A DNA stretch of 64,000 bases from Ktedonobacter sp. SOSP1-85 (GTDB lineage: Bacteria > Chloroflexota > Ktedonobacteria > Ktedonobacterales > Ktedonobacteraceae), in the NCBI RefSeq assembly GCF_016587415.1, contig NZ_BNJI01000001.1, forward strand, positions 1,961,501 through 2,025,500, written 5' to 3'. Positions 59,712 through 64,000 of the stretch are shown here, in pieces (the stretch's first letter is position 1; each line of letters starts with the position of its first letter). The notes beneath the pieces were generated by a model. It was given only the letters and a program-made list of their open reading frames with translations, did not search any database and had not been told where the DNA came from. The position numbers were made by a program, and so were the translations under genes.

Positions 59712-60458
59712 ATGAGCAGGGAAGCAAATCCAGAGGCACAGAGGAACGAGAAGTCGGTGACCTGTAGCATTTGTGCGGCGCGCTACACCGTGACAGGCGC
59801 ATGGCAGTTGTGGGAGCCACTGACGCCCATGCAGCGTGAGCACCTGCTCCTCAACATCAGTCGCTTCTGCTATCGCTGCCGCCGACCTGCCTGCCCAGAT
59901 TGCTGGGATCGGTCCTATGCGCTGTGTGCCGCCTGTGTGCAGGAAGCAGGGTTAGTACTTCAGGTGCAGGAGCGAAACGCAGCCTGGGGGGAGGATAGTC
60001 AGGAGGGACTGGTCTGTATAGAGGAAGGGCGCTATCATAGGGAATGGACGAACAAAACCAGTTCCACACATCCAACGCACACACGAGGGAAACGCATACG
60101 CAGTGTTTCGGGGAGAGAGGTGGATGAGGATGGAGGTCGCGTGCATGAGAGAACGACACAGCCACCTGTGTTCAAAGCAAGCACAATCCTGGCCCGCAGA
60201 GAGAAGAAGCCAGGCGAGGTAGCGCTTGATGAGATCGCGACCCTTCCGGGGCGTCGAGACAGGCAACACTTCAGCTGGATGCGCAAAGCCATCTTCAGCG
60301 TTGGAATTATCCTGCTGGCACTGTTCGTAGGAGGGATCATAGCAGCCACGCTCTCAATGGAGGTCAATACATTTTTATGGCAGATACTGCACATTGATGT
60401 GCGCGGATACATAGCTGCTTTCTGGAACTGGCTGCAACATCCTCCATTTTTCAAATAA
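59712..60458 (+). CDS. Zinc-ribbon protein with C-terminal membrane helix
   Basis: A 248-residue protein. The first 80 residues hold Cys pairs CSICAARY, CYRCRRPACPDCW and LCAACVQE, which look like two interleaved zinc fingers. A charged, disordered middle follows (90-190). One membrane helix (AIFSVGIILLALFVGGIIAA, about 196-215) and a short outside tail end the protein. No known family recognised. It is 19 nt upstream of the NYN-domain gene and may be co-transcribed with it. Topology suggests a cytosolic zinc domain tethered to the membrane. Confidence 0.65.
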   Translation: MSREANPEAQRNEKSVTCSICAARYTVTGAWQLWEPLTPMQREHLLLNISRFCYRCRRPACPDCWDRSYALCAACVQEAGLVLQVQERNAAWGEDSQEGLVCIEEGRYHREWTNKTSSTHPTHTRGKRIRSVSGREVDEDGGRVHERTTQPPVFKASTILARREKKPGEVALDEIATLPGRRDRQHFSWMRKAIFSVGIILLALFVGGIIAATLSMEVNTFLWQILHIDVRGYIAAFWNWLQHPPFFK

Positions 60459-60477
60459 AAGGGGCACCACCAATGTC

Positions 60478-61017
60478 ATGAGCCGTGATATTCTCGTCGA
60501 CGGATACAACGTCATCAAAAAGAATCCGATGTTTCAATCCCTGGGCATAGACAACATGGAGCACGCACGCCGCGTCCTGATTCAACAGTTGAGGAATCGA
60601 TACCGCAACAGTGAACACACATTGATTGTCGTCTTTGATGGGAATGGGGCTCGAGAAGAGATCAAGCATGAAGAGCATATTCGTATTGTCTTCTCGCGTT
60701 ATGGAGAGAAGGCTGACGCAGTCATCATCAGGATGGCAGCCCAGGCAAGAGAGGCGGGGCGTGAGGTAGAGATGTATAGCGATGACGGAGAAATTCGCGA
60801 CGCCGTGGGAGAAAAGGGGGGCCAAACACGCTCAACGGGGCATTTAGCCATGCAGCTAAAGGCAGGGCCAAGAGACGTTGAGGCCCGAGCCAGGCACCGC
60901 ATCGAGGTGCGCAAGGTCTATGGACTCAATCCAGCGGACAAAGCAAAATGGGACTATGAGGAAATGAGCCTGCAACAGCACACCGGGGGCAAAAAGAAAA
61001 AGAAGAAACGAAAATAA
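60478..61017 (+). CDS. NYN-domain (YacP/Rae1-like) putative RNase
   Basis: A 179-residue protein starting with SRDILVDGYNVIKKN, the first Asp of the PIN-like NYN active site, then HTLIVVFDGNG (second acid), EKADAVIIRMA and YSDDGEIRDAV (further acids). This is the YacP/Rae1 arrangement; Rae1 of Bacillus is a ribosome-associated endoribonuclease. The C-terminal 20 residues are Lys-rich (KKKKKKRK) and could bind rRNA. The gene ends inside a strong bidirectional terminator. Confidence 0.85.
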   Translation: MSRDILVDGYNVIKKNPMFQSLGIDNMEHARRVLIQQLRNRYRNSEHTLIVVFDGNGAREEIKHEEHIRIVFSRYGEKADAVIIRMAAQAREAGREVEMYSDDGEIRDAVGEKGGQTRSTGHLAMQLKAGPRDVEARARHRIEVRKVYGLNPADKAKWDYEEMSLQQHTGGKKKKKKRK

Positions 61018-61047
61018 GGGCCGTCGCAACGGCCCTTATTTTCGTTT
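61006..61047. terminator. Bidirectional terminator between convergent genes
   Basis: A 19-bp perfect stem, AAACGAAAATAAGGGCCGT (61006-61024) with its inverse (61029-61047), 4-nt loop, A- and T-rich ends. It includes the NYN stop codon and lies 22 nt before the end of the convergent GT2 gene. Confidence 0.85.
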
Positions 61048-61068
61048 TGATGAGTATAGATGTAAAGG

Positions 61069-61845
61069 CTACTGATGAGCGACAGGGGACGGCTCTTGCT
61101 CGGCCTGGCTCTCCTGGACGGCACTCTTAATCACAGGCGTATGCTGCTGCTTACCAAAGCGCGTGCGAATAACAAAAGTGAATGCCTCAAAAACAATGTT
61201 CTTGGACATCTTGGAGGAGCCAACGCGGCGATCCATAAAGGTAATGGGGGTCTCAACAATCTTAAAGCCATGCTTCATCACCCGATAAGCCAGCTCAACC
61301 TGGAAGGCGTAGCCCTGCGACTCAATGGTATCCAGATTGATCGTCTCTAGCACGCGACGACGATAGCAGCGATAACCAGCGGTACAGTCTTGCACGGGAA
61401 TACCAAGCATGAAGCGTGCAAAAATATTCCCACAGCCACTGATGAGGCGGCGTGAGATCGACCAGTTAGGCGTGCTGCCGCCAGGGATATAGCGCGAGCC
61501 AATGACGAGATCGGCGTTCTCGATCTCCTTCAGGAAGTTTGGCAGATACTTGGGATCATGTGAGAAGTCGGCGTCCATCTCGAAAGCGGCATCATAAGCA
61601 TGCTCAATAGCATACTTGAAGCCCGCGATATAGGCAGTGCCTAGGCCCAACTTCCCGGCGCGATGCAGCACATGAACGCGAGGATCATTCGCGCTAATCT
61701 CATCCGCAAGCTTACCAGTATTGTCAGGCGAGTTATCATCGACGACCAGAATGTGCGTCTGAGGAGCGAAGGAAAAGATGCTCTCCAGCAGAGGGCGCAG
61801 GTTCTCATACTCGTTATAGGTGGGAATGATAATCAACGTTTTCAT
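61069..61845 (-). CDS. Polyprenol/dolichol-phosphate mannosyltransferase-like GT2
   Basis: The 258-residue GT2 enzyme has IIIPTYNEYENLRPLL at the N-terminus, LVVDDNSPDNTGK (nucleotide-sugar-binding DDN), FEMDADFSHDPKYLP (the DAD metal site near residue 93), GSRYIPGGSTPNWS, and QGYAFQVELAYR with the Gln-x-x-x-E-lipid-binding signature. It matches polyprenol monophosphomannose synthases (Ppm1/DPM1), without extra C-terminal membrane helices. It transfers a sugar (probably mannose) from GDP-sugar to a polyprenyl phosphate. It is last in a three-gene operon, 6 nt after the flippase-like gene. Confidence 0.9.
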   Translation of the reverse strand: MKTLIIIPTYNEYENLRPLLESIFSFAPQTHILVVDDNSPDNTGKLADEISANDPRVHVLHRAGKLGLGTAYIAGFKYAIEHAYDAAFEMDADFSHDPKYLPNFLKEIENADLVIGSRYIPGGSTPNWSISRRLISGCGNIFARFMLGIPVQDCTAGYRCYRRRVLETINLDTIESQGYAFQVELAYRVMKHGFKIVETPITFMDRRVGSSKMSKNIVFEAFTFVIRTRFGKQQHTPVIKSAVQESQAEQEPSPVAHQ

Positions 61846-61851
61846 GGAAAT

Positions 61852-62916
61852 TTATTCTCCGCGAGTAGCCGATACTGATGAGAGATCGGCGTTAGATTGA
61901 TGAGCAATAGAAAAGGGTTGGGAGTCAAGCAAACGATCAGCCTCAGCGCGTTCACGGTGAACGGCCTTGAGCGCAGGCACAGTTCGGAGCGTAAGCAGCG
62001 CACCAACTCCGATCAGTAGCCCGAACCAGAGAGTACAGAAACGAATGAGCAGGGTCGCTGCACCTCCCAATGCCGACGATGACGTTACTAGAAGGCGGGT
62101 CAGCCCCAGCACACTGCCATCAGCGGAACCAAGCCCACCAGGCAAACCAGAGGCGGAGCCAACCAGGGAAGAAACGGCAAGAATAAAGGTAGATTTCAGC
62201 ACCAGATCCATACTTGCCGCAATCCCTAGACCTCGGAAGACAAAATAGAATGCCAGGCATTCCCCTGACCAGGACACAATACCAATGCCAACGGCCAGAA
62301 GCAGAGGGCGCCACTGCAATAATGTATAGGCACTCTCATAGAAGGCCTGGAAATGCTGAGCAAAGCGTCCCAGAAAAGGGAGACGCTCACAAATGCGCAA
62401 GAGGCGCAGAGAGAGCGTGCGGTTCTGAATGACCAGCACACCAGCCAGACCAACGACCAGGAGGGGAAGCATCAGCTGTAAACCAAAGCGATAGAGCAAG
62501 AGGCCAGAAGAGGCCAGCGCCAGCATAGCCAGGCCATCAGAGAGCCGCTCAGCCACAATAATAGGCGACGAGTGGCTAATAGGTGCATCGGTATATTGCC
62601 TAAGCAAATAGGATTTGAGCAGTTCACCAATCTTACCAGGTGTAATAGCCATTGATAAGCCCGAGAGAAAGATGAGCAGGCTGATGGAGGGCCTCACAAC
62701 AATCCGCAGACGCTTGAGATAATAACTCCACTTCACAAGACGTCCAGCATAGTTCACCAGGGTCAGGCCCAGGATCACAGGCAGGTAGATCCAGTGAAAG
62801 CCAGCAAATGCCGCCAGCATGTTTGGAACATCGGCGTAGAGCGCGATGACCAGCATGACCACGAAGGCAAATATTAGCGAGACCACAATGCCATTACGTA
62901 TCTTATGAGTTTGCAA
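61852..62916 (-). CDS. LPG-synthase-transmembrane/flippase-like domain protein
   Basis: A 354-residue integral membrane protein with about eight hydrophobic segments. LSGLSMAITPGKIGELLKSY (about residues 85-104), VSSLVGSASGLPGGLGSADGS (abridged; residues near 249-268), and the final LLIRFCTLWFGLLIG are the hallmarks of the UPF0104/lysylphosphatidylglycerol synthase membrane domain (PGxxGExxK and PGGxGxxEG-type motifs). Members move or modify lipids. In an operon with a prenyltransferase and a polyprenol-phosphate glycosyltransferase it may flip polyprenyl-phosphate sugars; this is inference. Confidence 0.85.
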   Translation of the reverse strand: MQTHKIRNGIVVSLIFAFVVMLVIALYADVPNMLAAFAGFHWIYLPVILGLTLVNYAGRLVKWSYYLKRLRIVVRPSISLLIFLSGLSMAITPGKIGELLKSYLLRQYTDAPISHSSPIIVAERLSDGLAMLALASSGLLLYRFGLQLMLPLLVVGLAGVLVIQNRTLSLRLLRICERLPFLGRFAQHFQAFYESAYTLLQWRPLLLAVGIGIVSWSGECLAFYFVFRGLGIAASMDLVLKSTFILAVSSLVGSASGLPGGLGSADGSVLGLTRLLVTSSSALGGAATLLIRFCTLWFGLLIGVGALLTLRTVPALKAVHRERAEADRLLDSQPFSIAHQSNADLSSVSATRGE

Positions 62917-62928
62917 AAACCAACTCCA

Positions 62929-63945
62929 TCAGTGTGGTAAGTAGAATACCAGCAGAATAATTGTCGCACACACCAAAACGGTTATCAGCATGTGGCGGTC
63001 ACGTAGCAGGACCTCGTCAGGGCTCCCCCCATCGTTGCGTACATAGACCAGGTAGAGATAGCGAAAGATGCCATAGAGCACAAAGGGAACCGTTAAGATG
63101 ATACTGTGGTGGCCAGTAGGCGCCTCGATGGTATAGAGGCTATAAGCCATCAGGGTGCAGGTAACCACAACCGTAATCATCTGATCCAACATAGGAATAT
63201 TATATTCCTTCAGAATCTGGCGATGGGAGCTAGCTCGTCCCTGCAAAAGTACCAGTTCATTGCGCCGCTTGCTCAATGCCAGGAAGAGCGAGAGCAGGCA
63301 AGTCACCATATAGAGCCAGGGGGAGATTGAAACGGGAGTCACGACCGCACCCGCAATCACACGCAAGACAAAGCCGCAAGCGATCACAAAAATATCGATT
63401 AGAACAATATGCTTTAGCCAGATGCTATACAGAACCATAAGCACCAGGTAAGAGAGCACACAGAGCGAGAAGAGAACATTCGAGCCACCCAGCCCGGCAT
63501 AAACATCCTGAGATTTGGTAATGGGAAGGAAAAAGATTGCCAAAGACAAAGCAGCACACAGCAGCACCAGGACGATAATAGCCACAATAGCCCAGGAGGC
63601 GGGGAGCTGCCCCGATGCTAGGGGACGCTTACATTTGACCGGGTGCTGGCGATCTTGCTCAATATCAAGTAGGTCATTGAGCAGATAGATAGTGCTGGAG
63701 GCCAGGCAGAACGCGAAAAAGGCCAGGATGGTTCGCTCAAGCTCATCCACTAACAGGAGATGGCTAGCAAACACGATAGCAATAAAAAGAGTCGCATTCT
63801 TGGTCCATTGTTTCAGTCGCATCGCCTTTAGCAGAGCCCGTAGGCGTCCCAGAGTGCTCAGTGTAGGCTGTTGGGCTGTCAGTTGCGGTAAGCCGCCATG
63901 TGGAGATTGTGATGTATTTACGCTAGGTTCACTAGTAGTTGGCAT
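62929..63945 (-). CDS. UbiA-family prenyltransferase (decaprenyl-phosphate phosphoribosyltransferase-like)
   Basis: A 338-residue membrane protein of the UbiA fold. MRLKQWTKNATLFIAIVFA begins the core. YLLNDLLDIEQDRQHPVK (about residues 88-105) is the first Asp-rich motif in its NDxxDxxxDxxHPxKxxRP form, characteristic of decaprenyl-phosphate phosphoribose synthase (UbiA of mycobacteria) and relatives. ALSKRRNELVLL (about 226-237) corresponds to the second motif region. It would transfer phosphoribose from PRPP to polyprenyl phosphate. First gene of the operon, with 12 nt to the next gene; AGGGA lies upstream of the ATG. Confidence 0.88.
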   Translation of the reverse strand: MPTTSEPSVNTSQSPHGGLPQLTAQQPTLSTLGRLRALLKAMRLKQWTKNATLFIAIVFASHLLLVDELERTILAFFAFCLASSTIYLLNDLLDIEQDRQHPVKCKRPLASGQLPASWAIVAIIVLVLLCAALSLAIFFLPITKSQDVYAGLGGSNVLFSLCVLSYLVLMVLYSIWLKHIVLIDIFVIACGFVLRVIAGAVVTPVSISPWLYMVTCLLSLFLALSKRRNELVLLQGRASSHRQILKEYNIPMLDQMITVVVTCTLMAYSLYTIEAPTGHHSIILTVPFVLYGIFRYLYLVYVRNDGGSPDEVLLRDRHMLITVLVCATIILLVFYLPH

Positions 63946-64000
63946 AGATTTCCCTAAAAGACGCTCTCTTTCAATACCATGTCTGATATGTTACCAACAA

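Overview
The window most resembles a Ktedonobacteria (Chloroflexota) chromosome, Ktedonobacter-like. It has moderate G+C, many dispersed insertion sequences and IscB/TnpB loci, long Trp/Arg-rich TPR and NB-ARC proteins, large serine recombinases, and an ordinary envelope-lipid operon at the right end. The taxonomic call is inference from gene content and style, not from a marker gene.

Layout. (1) 1-3.6 kb: the start of a BREX phage-defence operon on the minus strand (brxA, brxB and a partial brxC running off the left edge), with a broken helicase relic upstream. (2) 4.5-12.8 kb: an XRE/DUF6166 regulator, then a plasmid-like plus-strand module: actin-type partition ATPase and partner, replication-relaxation protein, membrane FtsK/TraG-type ATPase, CoiA-like protein and a large serine recombinase. 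(3) 13-20 kb: a transposase scrap and an OGG1-like DNA glycosylase, then the most interesting locus: a small Bell-like putative membrane effector followed by two NB-ARC-TPR receptors, all three sharing the same short motif (GxYIAQA...SASV), as in bacterial amyloid-signalling NLR systems. (4) 20-28 kb: a Nudix gene, a TPR-type gene split by a 2172-bp IS630-type element that carries an LRR cargo gene, a small membrane protein, an IscB with upstream omega-RNA, and an XRE-TPR regulator. (5) 28.2-34.8 kb: a second integrated block, with an excisionase-like HTH protein, coupled accessory/membrane proteins and a second serine recombinase whose C-terminus has three helix-turn-helix repeats. (6) 35-45 kb: tRNA-Asp with promoter and terminator, an EamA transporter, a long TnpB-like protein, a GYD gene between inverted repeats, a DinB-type protein, an ECF sigma factor with a membrane beta-propeller protein, an RRM protein, and several palindromes and MITE-like repeats. 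(7) 45-59 kb: MBL-fold protein, transposase relics (IS607 type and others), an IS200/IS605 element with a mutated TnpA and intact TnpB, an LLM oxidoreductase with DinB partner, ornithine-cyclodeaminase family protein, frameshifted CocE hydrolase, a second IscB with omega-RNA and a second long TnpB. (8) 59.7-64 kb: a zinc-ribbon membrane protein, a NYN protein and a convergent three-gene operon (UbiA-type prenyltransferase, flippase-like membrane protein, polyprenol-phosphate mannosyltransferase-like GT2) for polyprenyl-phosphate sugar metabolism.

The window is a defence/mobile-element island: BREX, a probable amyloid-signalling NLR system and five RNA-guided-nuclease relatives (two IscB, one TnpB, two long TnpB) sit among recombinase modules. 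The 3' coding ends of the two long TnpB genes share a series of stem-loops with compensatory base-pair changes, suggesting a guide-RNA scaffold embedded in the coding sequence. Several genes carry single-base frameshifts, some in homopolymers, so assembly error should be excluded before calling them dead.
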